This document shows, in pieces, positions 47,757-59,300 of a stretch of DNA of 64,000 nucleotides; position 1 is the stretch's first letter, and every line of letters starts with the position of its first letter. This DNA comes from Colletes latitarsis (taxonomy: Eukaryota > Arthropoda > Insecta > Hymenoptera > Colletidae). The translations under genes were made by a program, and so were the position numbers. The stretch covers positions 27,918,001 to 27,982,000 of the forward strand of contig NW_027488366.1 of assembly GCF_051014445.1 (NCBI RefSeq), read 5' to 3'. The notes beneath the pieces were generated by a model that saw only the letters and a list, made by a program, of their open reading frames with translations, was not told where the DNA came from and made no database searches.

Positions 47757-49634
47757 ATGGAGTTCACTATTAAAACGGGGATGGGACGGGGTAAGTCAGA
47801 GGGGGAGGACGAAGGCGGTGTTGGGACTGGAGTGACGGCGCTCGCGCCGCCTCCAGCGCCTGGCCCGGCTTCGTGGAAGGTGGAGGAGGACGATGAGACT
47901 GCGTCAGTCTCGTCCTTCTCCTCCACCAGGAGCCTCATAGGCTCTAAGAGGAAGAGGGCGGGGCAGGCCGTCGTCGAGGTGGGCGGGGCGATGAGCCCGT
48001 CGGTGAGGCTGAGTTGCCTCAGGGACGAGGTGACCGAGGAGATATCGGAGAGGATCTCCTCGTCCCTGAGGCGGGTGGAGAAAGTCGCCGCTGCCTGCGC
48101 CTTTAAGGGGCAGAAAAGCGGTGGCGCGGCGGCCCTGAAGGCCGCGGCGGAGGAAATGAGGGAGGCGGCGCGGGAGCTCAGAGGGCGGAACGCCCGTCTG
48201 CAGCTCCTGTTGGAGGAGGAGCGACAGGGGAGGAGGAGGGCAGAGGCGCTGTGGAACAGCGCAGCCCTCCCTCCCATTCTCCCTCCTCCTCCACCGCCGC
48301 GTCCCTCGGCGGAGGTAAATAAGCGGAGTGCGGCGGCAGTGGTGCGGGGCACCGCGGGCCCCTCCACCCGCACTCCGCCCGTGAAGAAGTCCCCGTCCTC
48401 CTCAGAAGACGATCTTCTGAGGAGGATTGGGGACATGATTGATGGCAAGCTGGCCGCCTTCCGGGAGGAGCTCCTCGCCGGAAGAGCGGTCAGCAGGAAG
48501 GCCGTGCCTCCCCGACCTGTTCCGGTACAGTCGGGGAAGGCAAAGAAGGGCGGAGTGAAGGCTCCGCCCAGCGTTGCGGCACCAGGGCCCCGGGTCGCGA
48601 CCCCCAAGGGGGGTGGTGTACCCGTGGTCGCGGTGGTCGCGTCCTCCACGGCACCCTCCCAAGGGGGGGTGGCGTGGAGTGAGGTGGTGGGGCGGAAGGC
48701 GAAGCGGGCGGCGAGGAAGGCCTCGCAACCGCGGCCTCCGCCTCCGCCGCCGGCGGCCAAGGTAAAGGCCGCGAAGGTCGGGAAGGCACGACCAGGTCGT
48801 CCCCCAAAAACGGCAGCGGTGACGCTGACCGTTGCGCAGGGGGGCGACCTGACCCTCGCGGAGGCGATGCGGCTCGCCAGGGAGAATATCTCCCTGGAAG
48901 AGCTGGGCATCGCCTCCGTGAGGGCGAAGAGGGCCGTGACCGGGGGTCTCTTGCTGGAGATCCCCGGTGCAGAAGGCGGCGCGAAGGCGGATCGTCTCGC
49001 CCAGAGGCTCCGGGAGCAGCTGGGCGAGCGAGGTGTCCGGGTCGCCCGGCCCACGAAGCGCACGGAGATGCGCGTTTGTGGGCTGGACGACTCGATCAGC
49101 GCACAGGATGTGTCCCGTGCCCTTGCGAGGGCGGGGGACTGTCCTGTGGAGGACCTGCGGATCGGAGAGATCCGCAGGTCGCCCTCCGGCCTCGGGTCGG
49201 TGTGGGCCCGGTGCCCCCTCTCCGCCGCCCGTAAGGTGGCGGAATCCGGGAGGGTGTTGGTGGGGTGGGTTTCGGCGCGAGTGGAAATCCTCGCGCCGCG
49301 CCCGCTCCAGTGTCACCGCTGCCTCGAATTGGGGCACGTGAGGCAGTGGTGCACCTCGCCGGTGGACCGCAGCGGTCAATGTTACCGCTGCGGTGCCAAA
49401 GAGCACCGTGCGAGCCAGTGCTCGGCGGCCCCCCACTGCCCGCTGTGTGCGGACATGGGGAGGCCAGCCGATCACAGGGTGGGGAGCAAGAAGTGCTCCC
49501 CCCCCTCCCGGAAGGAGAGGAAGAGGCGGGCTGCACCGGCCCCGGTGCCGAGGGCGGTGGCATCGTCCTCCATGGAGGTGGACGGTGCTACGGGGACGGA
49601 CGGCCGGGAGGAGGCTGGCGCGGCCATTAATTAA
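47757..49634 (+). CDS. Retrotransposon ORF1 protein (gag-like, three zinc knuckles), copy 2
   Basis: 625 residues, identical in sequence to the copy-1 ORF1 protein. Predicted RNA-binding structural protein of the element ribonucleoprotein. It carries a basic cluster at 64-67, a possible coiled coil at about 123-166, a proline run, a basic low-complexity middle, and three C-terminal CCHC knuckles at 519-532, 542-555 and 561-580, followed by a basic RKERKRR stretch. Its TAA stop overlaps the ORF2 ATG. Since copy 2 also has a whole ORF2, this ORF1 is the one that could act in cis with it. Confidence 0.93.
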   Translation: MEFTIKTGMGRGKSEGEDEGGVGTGVTALAPPPAPGPASWKVEEDDETASVSSFSSTRSLIGSKRKRAGQAVVEVGGAMSPSVRLSCLRDEVTEEISERISSSLRRVEKVAAACAFKGQKSGGAAALKAAAEEMREAARELRGRNARLQLLLEEERQGRRRAEALWNSAALPPILPPPPPPRPSAEVNKRSAAAVVRGTAGPSTRTPPVKKSPSSSEDDLLRRIGDMIDGKLAAFREELLAGRAVSRKAVPPRPVPVQSGKAKKGGVKAPPSVAAPGPRVATPKGGGVPVVAVVASSTAPSQGGVAWSEVVGRKAKRAARKASQPRPPPPPPAAKVKAAKVGKARPGRPPKTAAVTLTVAQGGDLTLAEAMRLARENISLEELGIASVRAKRAVTGGLLLEIPGAEGGAKADRLAQRLREQLGERGVRVARPTKRTEMRVCGLDDSISAQDVSRALARAGDCPVEDLRIGEIRRSPSGLGSVWARCPLSAARKVAESGRVLVGWVSARVEILAPRPLQCHRCLELGHVRQWCTSPVDRSGQCYRCGAKEHRASQCSAAPHCPLCADMGRPADHRVGSKKCSPPSRKERKRRAAPAPVPRAVASSSMEVDGATGTDGREEAGAAIN

Positions 49635-49636
49635 TG
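49632..49636 (+). promoter_or_regulatory. UAAUG stop-start overlap coupling ORF1 and ORF2, copy 2
   Basis: TAA at 49632-49634 and ATG at 49634-49636 share the A. The surrounding ATTAATTAATG is AT-rich in an otherwise GC-rich element, which may help keep the site unstructured for reinitiation. That last point is inference. Confidence 0.85.
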
Positions 49637-52600
49637 CCGCCCCGCCTCCTCCTCCAGGCCAACCTCAACCACTGCCGCGCGGCACAGGACTTGATGTCCC
49701 AAGTCCTCGCGGAGTGGGGGGTTGGCCTGGCGGTCGCCGCCGAGCCGTACCGCGTCCCTGATCACCCTCATTGGGTGGGCGACGCGGACGGCTTGGTGGC
49801 GACGGTATGGGGAGGGGGCGACGGGTCCCCACCGTTCTCCTTGTTGGAGCGCGGTCGGGGATTCGTCGCCGTGGACTGGGGGGGAGTCGCTGTGGTGGGG
49901 TGCTACATTTCGCCCCGTAGCGGTCACGCTGCGTTCGAGCTGTACTTGGCCGAGGTCGCGGCATGCGTGCAGCGCTACGCGGCCCGGCCGGTGCTGGTCC
50001 TGGGGGATTTTAATGCCAAGTCGGTGGCTTGGGGATCCCCCAGGACCTCCGTTCGCGGCGGGATCCTGGGCGATTGGGCGGCGGGGCTCGACCTCCGGGT
50101 ATTGAACCGGGGGTCGGAGCACACATGCGTGCGGCGATATGGGGGGTCCATCGTGGATGTTGGATTCGCGACCCCCAACGCCGTGCGCATGGTGTCGGGT
50201 TGGCACGTGGTCGCGGGGGCAGAGACACTCTCCGATCACCGGTACATCCGGATGGAGGTCTCTGCCGCCGCGAGTGCATCCCGACACGGCCGCCTGCGTG
50301 GCACCCCACCACGCCGCTGGGCGCTTCGGCGCCTGGACAAGGACGCCCTGATGGCAGCTGCCCTCGCTGCAACTTGGCCGCAGGGAGCGGCCGAGTTGCC
50401 GAGCATAGAGGAGGAGGTCGCCCGGCTCGGAGCATTGGTCGCGGGTATTTGCGACGCGGCGATGCCTCGGGTCGGGCGGGCTTCTCCTCGCCGGGCGGTG
50501 TACTGGTGGTCGGACGCGATCGCGGAGTTGCGAGTCGCGACTGTCCGCGCCCGACGCCAGTACACCCGCGCGCGCCGTCGTCAACGTACAGGCGACGGCG
50601 TGGCGCGAGCGAGGGCAGCTGATGACCTGTATGGAGCATACCGCGTGGCGCGGGTTGCTCTGCAGGTCGCCATCAAACGGGCCAAGACCCGGGCATGGAA
50701 GGAGCTCCTCCAGACCCTTGATGACGATCCATGGGGGCGCCCATATAAGGTGGTGCTGAATAAGCTCCGCCCGTGGGCGCCCCCCGTCACCGAGGGTCTT
50801 GACCCCCGGCTGCTGGAGGACGTGGTCAATACCCTCTTCCCAATTGGGGAGAGGGGACCGCGTCCTCCGGCGGCGGCGGCTGTCCCAGTGGAGTGGACGG
50901 CCGAGCTGGGGGTCACGCAGGAGGAGCTGGCAGCGGCCATCAGACGGCTCGGGGTTCGTAACACGGCCCCGGGTCCGGATGGTGTGCCCGGCCGGGTTTG
51001 GGTCTTGACCCAGGGCGTCCTTGGGGCCGACCTCAGGCGGTTGTTCGACCGCTGCCTGAGGGACGGGCGATTCCCCCCCAGTTGGAAGGTGGCGAGGATG
51101 GTCCTCCTCCGGAAGGAGGGTCGGCCCGCGGAGTCTCCCTCCGCATACCGGCCCATTTGTCTCCTCGACGAGGTGGGCAAGCTCTTCGAGCGGGTGATTG
51201 CTGCCCGCCTCGTCGAGCACCTCTCGCGGGGTGATCCCGGTCTGGCCGACTGCCAGTTCGGTTTCCGGGGGGGCCGATCGACTATCGACGCGATAGGTCG
51301 TGTGAGGGCCCTCTCGGGGGCGGCCGTCTCCCGGGGAGGGGTGGCATTGGCAATATCCTTGGATATTGCCAATGCCTTTAACACCCTCCCCTGGGAAGAG
51401 ATAAGGAGGGGACTCGAATATCATCGGGTCCCCCCTTGTCTCAGGGCGGTCGTCGGGGATTATCTCCGCGGCAGGTGGATCGAGTATCCGGGCCGGGATG
51501 GTGATATGCGGAGGGAGGTGTACTGCGGTGTTCCGCAGGGGTCGGTCCTCGGGCCACTCCTGTGGAACATCGCGTACGACTCGGTGTTGCGGGCCGGCCT
51601 CCCCGACGGCGTCAGCACGGTGTGTTATGCGGATGACACACTGGTGCTGGCCGTCGGGGCGCACTGGGGGAGGGCCATGCGTCGCGCGGAGGAGGGGTCG
51701 CAACGCGTCGTCGACCGGATCAGGGGGATGGGGATGACGGTGGCGGTCCATAAGACCGAGGTGATTGCGTTTCATTCACCTCGGCAGGATCCGCCACCCC
51801 CTCTGATCCGGGTGGGTGGGGCTGACATCGAGGTGAAGCCCCGGATCAGGTATCTAGGGCTGACCCTCGATAGCCACTGGCGTTTCGAGGAGCATTTCCG
51901 CTGCCTGGTCCCCCGGTTGGAAAGGATGGTTGCGGCTCTGGGCCGGATCCTGCCCAACCTGGGGGGCCCGGCGGGCCGAGTTCGTCGCCTCTATGTGGCA
52001 ATGGTCCAGTCGGTGGCCCTATACGGGGCCCCCGTCTGGGCGGACGACCTGGCTGCCTCCCGGCGCAGCATGACTATGCTGCGTCGGGTGCAGAGGCGCA
52101 TGGCGCTCAGGGTCGTCCGCGGGTATCGGACCATGTCACATGAGGCGGCGACGGTTCTAGCGGGGATGCCGCCCATGGACCTGCTCGCGCGGTCGCACGC
52201 GGTGATGTACCGGCACCGCGTCGACCGTCGCGCGGGGGTGGGGGCGGTCCCGGGCGGGCAGGAACCTGCTTGGGGCGATTTGAAGCGCCAGGCCCGGCAG
52301 TCCGTGTTGCTCGCGTGGCAGGAGCGGCTGGCTCTGCCAACCGCGGGGCACCGGACTGTCGGGGCGGTTCGGCCACTCCTGAAGGAGTGGCTGGACAGAG
52401 GCCATGGCAGCCTCACCTACCGGATGGCACAGGTATTTTCCGGGCATGGCAGCTTCGGAAGATACCTGTGCCGGATAGGGAAGGAGCCGACGGCGCGTTG
52501 CTGCCACTGCGACGCTGAGCAGGACACGGCGGATCATACCCTGGAGGTATGCCCCGCGTGGGAGGGGGAGCGCCGTGTCCTGGTCGGCGTCGTCGGGCGG

Positions 52601-52816
52601 GATGTCTCGCTGCCGGGCGTGGTGCGCGCCATGCTCGGCAGCGAGGAGAAGTGGAGGGCCGTGGCCTCCTTCTGCGAGAACGTAATGTTGCAGAAGGAGG
52701 CCGCGGGGAGGGAGCGCGAGCTTCAGCGGCGCGCTGAAGCTCGCGCTCGTGCGGTGGCCCGAGGTCGTCGCCCGGTCGCGAGGCGTCGCGGGCGGCCGCC
52801 TCGGCGTGGCGGATGA
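49634..52816 (+). CDS. Retrotransposon ORF2: APE-type endonuclease + reverse transcriptase + C-terminal CCHC, copy 2
   Basis: 1060 residues, a usual size for R1-clade ORF2. It nicks target DNA and copies element RNA from the nick. Endonuclease at about 5-215: N10/N12, E37, GDFNA at 124-128, D175 and SDH at 200-202. RT at about 430-760: NTAPGPDG at 443-450, AYRPICLLDE near 504-513, FGFRGGRST at 542-550, motif A LDIANAFN with D577, PQGS at 634-637, YADD at 665-668, KTE at 707-709 and YLGLTLD at 740-746. Zinc finger CX2CX8HX4C at C956, C959, H968 and C973, then a very basic tail. No RNase H domain follows. The start is fixed by the UAAUG overlap. Codon 217 is CGA; copy 1 has TGA here. All key residues seen are present. 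Confidence 0.94.
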   Translation: MPPRLLLQANLNHCRAAQDLMSQVLAEWGVGLAVAAEPYRVPDHPHWVGDADGLVATVWGGGDGSPPFSLLERGRGFVAVDWGGVAVVGCYISPRSGHAAFELYLAEVAACVQRYAARPVLVLGDFNAKSVAWGSPRTSVRGGILGDWAAGLDLRVLNRGSEHTCVRRYGGSIVDVGFATPNAVRMVSGWHVVAGAETLSDHRYIRMEVSAAASASRHGRLRGTPPRRWALRRLDKDALMAAALAATWPQGAAELPSIEEEVARLGALVAGICDAAMPRVGRASPRRAVYWWSDAIAELRVATVRARRQYTRARRRQRTGDGVARARAADDLYGAYRVARVALQVAIKRAKTRAWKELLQTLDDDPWGRPYKVVLNKLRPWAPPVTEGLDPRLLEDVVNTLFPIGERGPRPPAAAAVPVEWTAELGVTQEELAAAIRRLGVRNTAPGPDGVPGRVWVLTQGVLGADLRRLFDRCLRDGRFPPSWKVARMVLLRKEGRPAESPSAYRPICLLDEVGKLFERVIAARLVEHLSRGDPGLADCQFGFRGGRSTIDAIGRVRALSGAAVSRGGVALAISLDIANAFNTLPWEEIRRGLEYHRVPPCLRAVVGDYLRGRWIEYPGRDGDMRREVYCGVPQGSVLGPLLWNIAYDSVLRAGLPDGVSTVCYADDTLVLAVGAHWGRAMRRAEEGSQRVVDRIRGMGMTVAVHKTEVIAFHSPRQDPPPPLIRVGGADIEVKPRIRYLGLTLDSHWRFEEHFRCLVPRLERMVAALGRILPNLGGPAGRVRRLYVAMVQSVALYGAPVWADDLAASRRSMTMLRRVQRRMALRVVRGYRTMSHEAATVLAGMPPMDLLARSHAVMYRHRVDRRAGVGAVPGGQEPAWGDLKRQARQSVLLAWQERLALPTAGHRTVGAVRPLLKEWLDRGHGSLTYRMAQVFSGHGSFGRYLCRIGKEPTARCCHCDAEQDTADHTLEVCPAWEGERRVLVGVVGRDVSLPGVVRAMLGSEEKWRAVASFCENVMLQKEAAGRERELQRRAEARARAVARGRRPVARRRGRPPRRGG

Positions 52817-53331
52817 CCTAGGCTGGGAGGGGGGTCCTGAGGGGACCCTCCTCCCGCCAGGCGGCGCCGGGTCGGACCGGTTGGGGGTAGGAGTGCCTCC
52901 CCCTACCGGTCCGACGCAAGGGGAGGCACCCTCGGCGGTCTGGTGCGGCCATGAACGCCCGGCCGCCGAGGGGTGGAAACGGGGTCGCGGGCGGTTGCGA
53001 GTTGGGGCTCGCAGCCGCCACTAAACGCGGCCCCGGGACGGATAGCGGCGGGATGGAGTGGCCCCGTCCCGCCGCTATGAGGCAGTGTGTCTACTGGGGG
53101 GACCGATTGTCCCCCCGGGGGATGGGCGCGAAAGCGCGGGCACGGGGAGGATACCGGAAGAATGCTTCGAGCGATTCCCGGTATCCTCCCAAAGCGTGCC
53201 GAAGGGTCACCGTGGGGTTTTTAGTGGGTAGGTCCCGCGCCTGTCGTTGTACGGGCGCGGGGAATCCCACACACCCCTCCCACCTCTCCCCAAGGAGGTG
53301 GGAGGGAGTCTTTCGAAGATTTTCCCCACGA

Positions 53332-53332
<1 letters not shown>
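52817..53332 (+). other. 3' UTR of element copy 2: chain of GC-rich hairpins
   Basis: Same nine-plus inverted repeats as copy 1, shifted by 9179. The perfect 12-bp stem GGAGGATACCGG/CCGGTATCCTCC is at 53146-53189 and the 11-bp stem before the tail is at 53276-53305. No difference from copy 1 was seen. Confidence 0.8.

Positions 53333-53363
<31 letters not shown>
53333..53363 (+). other. Poly(A) tail of element copy 2
   Basis: 31 A residues, one more than copy 1. The one-base difference could be slippage in the genome or a homopolymer sequencing error. Confidence 0.94.
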
Positions 53364-53366
<3 letters not shown>

Positions 53367-53377
53367 AGGTCTGGGAT
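53364..53377 (+). repeat. Target-site duplication, right, element copy 2
   Basis: GTTAGGTCTGGGAT, identical to 47358-47371 and to both duplications around copy 1. Confidence 0.93.
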
Positions 53378-56300
53378 AGGTCTGGGATTTGCCCTCATCA
53401 GACTCATACTTTCGCATTCTTCACATACTTGTTGAACGGATCCTGGGCTTTTTCCGGTTTGGGTCAAGTAGTAGTGTGGTACCACACTGAAACAGTCGAT
53501 TAAACCTGGTTTCGATCAATATTTTTGAGGATAACGCATGTTAGGTCTAGGTTAGGCCGGGGATTTTCACTCAGCAGACTCATACTTTCGCATTCTTCAC
53601 ATACTTGTTGAACGGATCCTGGGTTTTTTCTGGTTTGGATCACGTAGTAATGTGGGACCACACTGAAACAGTCTATTAAACCTGGTTTCGATCAATATTT
53701 TAGAGGATAACGCAAGTTTGGTCTGGGATAGGTCTGGGATTTGCCCTCATCAGGCTCATACTTTCGCGTTTTTCACATACTTGTTGAACAGATCCTGGGT
53801 TTTTTCTGGTTTGGATCACGTAGTAATGTGGTACCACACTGAAACAGTCGATTAAACCTCGTTTCGATCAATATTTTAGAGGATAACGCAAGTTTGGTCT
53901 GGGATAGGTCTGGGATTTGCCCTCATCAGGCTCATACTTTCGCGTTTTTCACATACTCGTTGACAAGATCCTGGCTTTTTTCTGGTTTGGATCACGTAGT
54001 AATGTGGTACCACACTGAAACAGTCGATTAAACCTGGTTTCGATTAATATTTTTGAGGATAACGCATGTTAGGTCTGGGATAGGTCTGGGATTTGCCCTC
54101 ATCAGGCTCATACTTTCGCAGTTTTAACATGCATGTTGACCTGATCGAGGGTTTTTTCTGCTTTGGATCACGTAGTAAAGTGGTACCACACTAAAACATT
54201 CAATTAAACCTGGTTTCGATCAATATTTTAGAGGATAACGCAAGTTAGGTCTGGGATAGGTCTGGGATTTGCCCTCATCAGACTCATACTTTCGCATACT
54301 TCACATACTTGTTGAACAGATCCTGGGTTTTTTTCTGGTTTGGATCACGTAGTAATTTCGTACCACACTAAAACAGTCAATTAAACCTGGTTTCGATCAA
54401 TATTTTAGAGGATAACGAAAGTTATGTCTAGTTTAGGCCTGGGATTTGCCCTCATCAGACTCATACTTTCGCATACTTCACATACTTGTTGAACAGATCC
54501 TGAGTTTTTTTCTGGTTTGGATCACGTAGTAATGTGGTACCATACTGAAACAGTCGATTAAACCTGGTTTCGATCAATATTTTTCAGGATAACGCATGTT
54601 AGGTCCAGGTTAGGCCGAGGATTTTCACTCTTCAGACTCATACTTTCGTATTCTTCACATACTTGTTGAACGGATCCTGGGTTTTTAGTGGTTTGGATCA
54701 CGTAGTAATGTGGTACCACACTGAAACAGTCAATTAAACCTGGTTTCGATCAATACTTTAGAGAATAATTCATGTTAGGTCTAGGTTAGGTCTGGGATTT
54801 GCTCTCACCAGGCTCATTCTTTCGCATATTTCTCATGCTTGATGTCTAGATCCTGGGCTTTTTCTGGATTGCATTACGTAGTAATGAAGTACAACACTGA
54901 AGCAGTCAATTAAACCTGGTTTCCATCAATATTTTACAGGACAACGCATGTTAGGTCTAGGTTAGGCCTGGGATTTGCCCTCATCAGGGTCATACTTTCG
55001 CAGTTTTAACATACATGTTGACCTGATCGAGGGTTTTGTCCGCTTTGGATCACGTAGTAAAGTGGTACCATACTGAAGCAGTCCATTAAACCCGGTTTGG
55101 ATCAATATTTTGGAGGATAACGCATGTTAGGTTTGGGTTAGGTCTAGGATTTGCCCACATCAGGCTCATACTTTCGCATATTTCTCATACTTCATGGGTA
55201 GATCCTGGGCTGTTTCTGGATTGTATCACGTAGTAATGTGGTACCACACTGAAACAGTCAATTAAACCTGGTTCGGATCAATATTTTAGAGAATAATTCA
55301 TGTTAGGTCTGGGTTAGGTCTGGGATTTGCTCTCATCAGGCTCATACTTTCGCATATTTCTCTTACTTGATGGCTAGATCCTGGGTTTTTTCTGGATTGC
55401 ATCACGTAGTAATGAAGTACATGACTGAAACAGTCAATTAAACCTGGTTTCGATAAATATTTTAGACAATAATTCATGTTAGGTCTAGGTTAGGCCTGGG
55501 ATTTGCCCTCATCAGGGTCATACTTTCGCAGTTCTAACATACATGTTGACCTGATCGAGGGTTTTTTCTGCTTTGGAACACGTAGTAAAGTGGTACCACA
55601 CTAAAACAGTCCACTAAACCTGGTTTGGATCAATATTTTAGAGGATAATGCATGTTAGGGGTAGGTTAGCCCTGGGATTTTCACTCATCAGACTCATTCT
55701 TTCGCATTGTTCACATACGTGTTGAACGGATCCTGGGTTTTTTCTGGTTTGGATCACGTAGTAATGTGGGACCACACTGAAGCAATCAATTAAACCTGGT
55801 CTTGATAAATATTTTAGAGGATAACGCATGTTAGGTCTGGGTTAGGTCTAGGATTTGCTCTGGTCAGGCTCATACTTTCGCATATTTCTCATACTTGATG
55901 GCTAGATCCTGGGCTTTCTCTGGATTGCATCACGTAGTAATGAAGTACAACACTGAAACAGTCAATTAAACCTGGTTTCCATCAATATCTTAGAGGACAA
56001 CGCAAGTTAGGTCTGCGATAGGTCTGGGATTTGCCCTCATCAGACTCATACGTTCGCGTTTTTCACATACTTGTTGAACGGACCCTGGGTTTTTTCTGGT
56101 TTGGATCACGTAGTAATGTGGTACCACACGGAAACATTCAAATAAACCAGGTCTTGATAAATATTTTAGATGATAACACATGTTAGGTCTGGGTTAGGTC
56201 TAGGATTTGTCCTCATCAGGCTCATACTTTCGCATATTTCTCATACTTCATGGCTAGATCCTGGGCTATTTCTGGATTGGATCACGTAGTAATGTGGTAC

Positions 56301-59300
56301 CACACTGAAACGGTCAATTATACCAGGTTTCGATCAATATTTTAGAGGACAATGCAAGTTAGGTCTGGGATAGGTCTGGGATTTGCCCACATCAGGGTCA
56401 TACTTTCGCATTTTTCACATACTTGTTGAACAGATCCTGGGTTTTGTCTGGTTTGGATCGCGCAGTAATGTGGTACCACACTGAAACAGCCCACTAAACC
56501 TGGTTTCGATCAATATTTTAGAGGATAACGAAAGTTATGTCTAGGTTAGGCCTGGGATTTGCTCTCATCAGACTCATGCTTTCGCATTTTTCACATACTT
56601 GTTGAACAGATCCTGGGTCCTTTCTGGTATGGATCACGCTGTAATGTGGTACCACACTGAAACATTCCGTTAAACCTGGTCTTGGTAAATATTTTTGAGG
56701 ATAACGCATGTTAGGTCTGGGTTAGGTCTAGGATTTGCCCTCATCAGGCTCATACTTTCGCATATTTCTTATACTTCATGGATAGATCCTGGGCTATTTT
56801 CTGGTTTGGATCACATAGTAATGTGGTACCACACTGAAACAGTCCACTAAACCAGGTTTGGATCAATATTTTAGAGGATAACGCAAGTTAGGTCTGGGAT
56901 AGGTCTGGGATTCGCCCTCATCAGGCTCATACTTTCGCACACTTCACAGACTCGTTTAACAGATCCTGGGTTTTTTCTGGTTTGGATCACGTAGTAATGT
57001 CGTACCACACTGAAACATTCAATTAAACCTGGTCTTGATCAATATTTTAGAGGATAACGCATGTTAGGTTTGGGTTAGGTCTAGGATTTGCCCACATCAG
57101 GCTCATACTTTCGCATATTTCTCATACTTGATGGCTAGATCCTGGGCTTTTTCTGGATTGCATCACGTAGTAATGAAGTACAACACTGAAACAGTCAATT
57201 AAACCTGGTTTCCATCAATATCTTAGAGGGCAACGCAAGTTAGGTCTGGGATAGGTCTAGGATTTGCCCTCATCAGGCTCATACTTTCGCATATTTCTTA
57301 TACCTCATGGATAGATCCTGGGCTATTTTCTGGTTTGGATCACATAGTAATGTGGTACCACACTGAAACAGTCGATTAAACCAGGTTTCGATCAATATTT
57401 TTGAGGATAACGCATGTTAGGTCTAGGTTAGGCCTGGGATTTTCACTCATCAGACTCATTCTTTCGCATACTTCACATACCTGTTGAACGGATCCTGGGT
57501 TTTTTCTGGTTTGGATCACGTAGTAATGTGGGACCACACTGAAACAATCAATTAAACCTGGTCTTGATAAATATTTTAGAGGATAACGCATGTTAGGTCT
57601 GGTTTAGGTCTGGGATTTGCCCTCATCAGGCTCATACTTTCGCGATTTTCACATACTTGTTGAACAGATCCTGGGTTTTTTTCTGGTTTGGATCACGTAG
57701 TAGTGTGGTACCACACTGAAACTGTCCATTAAACCTGGTTTCGATCAATATTCTTGAGGATAACGCATGTTAGGTCTAGGTTAGGCCGAGGATTTTCACT
57801 CATCAGACTCATACTTTCGCATTCTTCACATATTTGTTGAACGGATCCTGGGTTTTTTCTGGTTTGGATCACGTAGTAATGTGGTACCATACTGAAACAT
57901 TCAGTTAAACCTGGTCTTGATAAATATTTTTGAGGATAACGCATGTTAGGTCTGGGTTAGGCCTGGGATTTGCCCTCATCAGGGTCATACTTTCGCAGTT
58001 CTAACATACACGTTGACCTGATCGGGGGTTTTTTCTGCTTTGGATCACGTAGTAAAGTGGTACCACACTGAAACAGTCCACTAAACCTGGTTTGGATCAA
58101 TATTTTAGAGGATAATGCATGTTAGGTCCAGGTTAGCCCTGAGATTTTCACTCATCAGACTCATACTTTCGCATTCTTCAGATACCTGTTGATCGGATCC
58201 TGGGTTTTTTCTGGTATGGTTCACGTAGTAATGTGGTACCACACTGAAACAATCAATTAAACCAGGTCTTGATAAATATTTTAGATGATAACGCATGTTA
58301 GGTCTGGGTTAGGTCTAGGATTTGCCCTCATCAGGCTCATACTTTCGCATATTTCTCATACTTGTTGAACAGATCCTGGGTTTTTTCTGGTTTGGATCGC
58401 GCAGTAATGTGGTACCACACTGAAACAGCCCACTAAACCTGGTTTGGATCAATATTTTAGAGGATAACGGAAGTTATGTCTAGGTTAGGCCTGGGATTCG
58501 CCCTCATCAGACTCATGCTTTCGTATTTTTCACATACTTGTTGAACAGATCCTGGGATTTTTCTGGTATGGATCACGTAGTAATGTGGGACCACACTGAA
58601 ACATTCAGTTAAACCTGGTCTTGATAAATATTTTAGAGGATAACGCATGTTAGGTCTGGGTTAGGTCTAGGATTCGCTCTCGTCAGGCTCATACTTTCGC
58701 ATATTTCTCATACCTCATGGCTAGATCCTGGGCTATTTCTGGATTGGATCACGTAGTAATGTGGTACCACACCGAATCAGTCAATTAAACCTGGTTTCGA
58801 TCAATATTTTAGAGGATAACACAAGTTAGGTCTGGTTTAGGTCTGGGATTTGCCCTCATCAGGCTCATACTTTCGCGATTTTCACATACTTGTTGAACAG
58901 ATCCTGGGTTTTTTTCTGGTTTGGATCACGTAGTAGTGTGGTACCACACTGAAACTGTCCATTAAACCTGGTTACGATCAATATTCTTGAGGATAACGCA
59001 TGTTAGGTCTAGGTTAGGCCGAGGATTTTCACTCATCAGACTCATACTTTCGCATTCTTCACATATTTGTTGAACGGATCCTGGGCTATTTCTGGATTGG
59101 ATCACGTAGTAATGTGGTACCACACTGAAACAATCAATTAAACCAGGTCTTGATAAATATTTTAGATGATAACGCATGTTAGGTCTGGGTTAGGTCTAGG
59201 ATTTGCCCTCATCAGGCTCATACTTTCGCATATTTCTCATACTTCATGGCTAGATCCTGGGCTATTTCTGGATTGGATCACGTAGTAATGTGGTACCACA

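Larger units (their letters stand above)
47372..53363 (+). mobile_element. R1-clade non-LTR retrotransposon, copy 2 (structurally intact)
   Basis: 5992 bp, same structure as copy 1: 385-bp leader, ORF1, UAAUG overlap, ORF2, 516-bp 3' UTR and a 31-A tail, between 14-bp target-site duplications. Both ORFs are uninterrupted, and the endonuclease and RT catalytic motifs are present. By sequence alone it could be competent to move. Expression inside satellite heterochromatin is unknown. The strong GC bias contrasts sharply with the AT-richer satellite. Confidence 0.94.
45512..54691. repeat. 9180-bp tandem duplication, unit 2 (satellite + retroelement copy 2)
   Basis: Copy of unit 1. In line-by-line reading of the flanks and the translated ORFs, only two differences were found: C at 50282 where unit 1 has T (41103), and 31 instead of 30 A residues in the poly(A) tract. 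After 54708 the sequence departs from unit 2 and instead resembles 35276-36120, so the original satellite order downstream of the insertion resumes here. Confidence 0.93.

Noticed and set aside
38193..53363. Two independent insertions into equivalent satellite sites
   Set aside because: Flanks for more than 1.3 kb on each side are also duplicated and the elements are almost identical, so a segmental duplication explains both copies.
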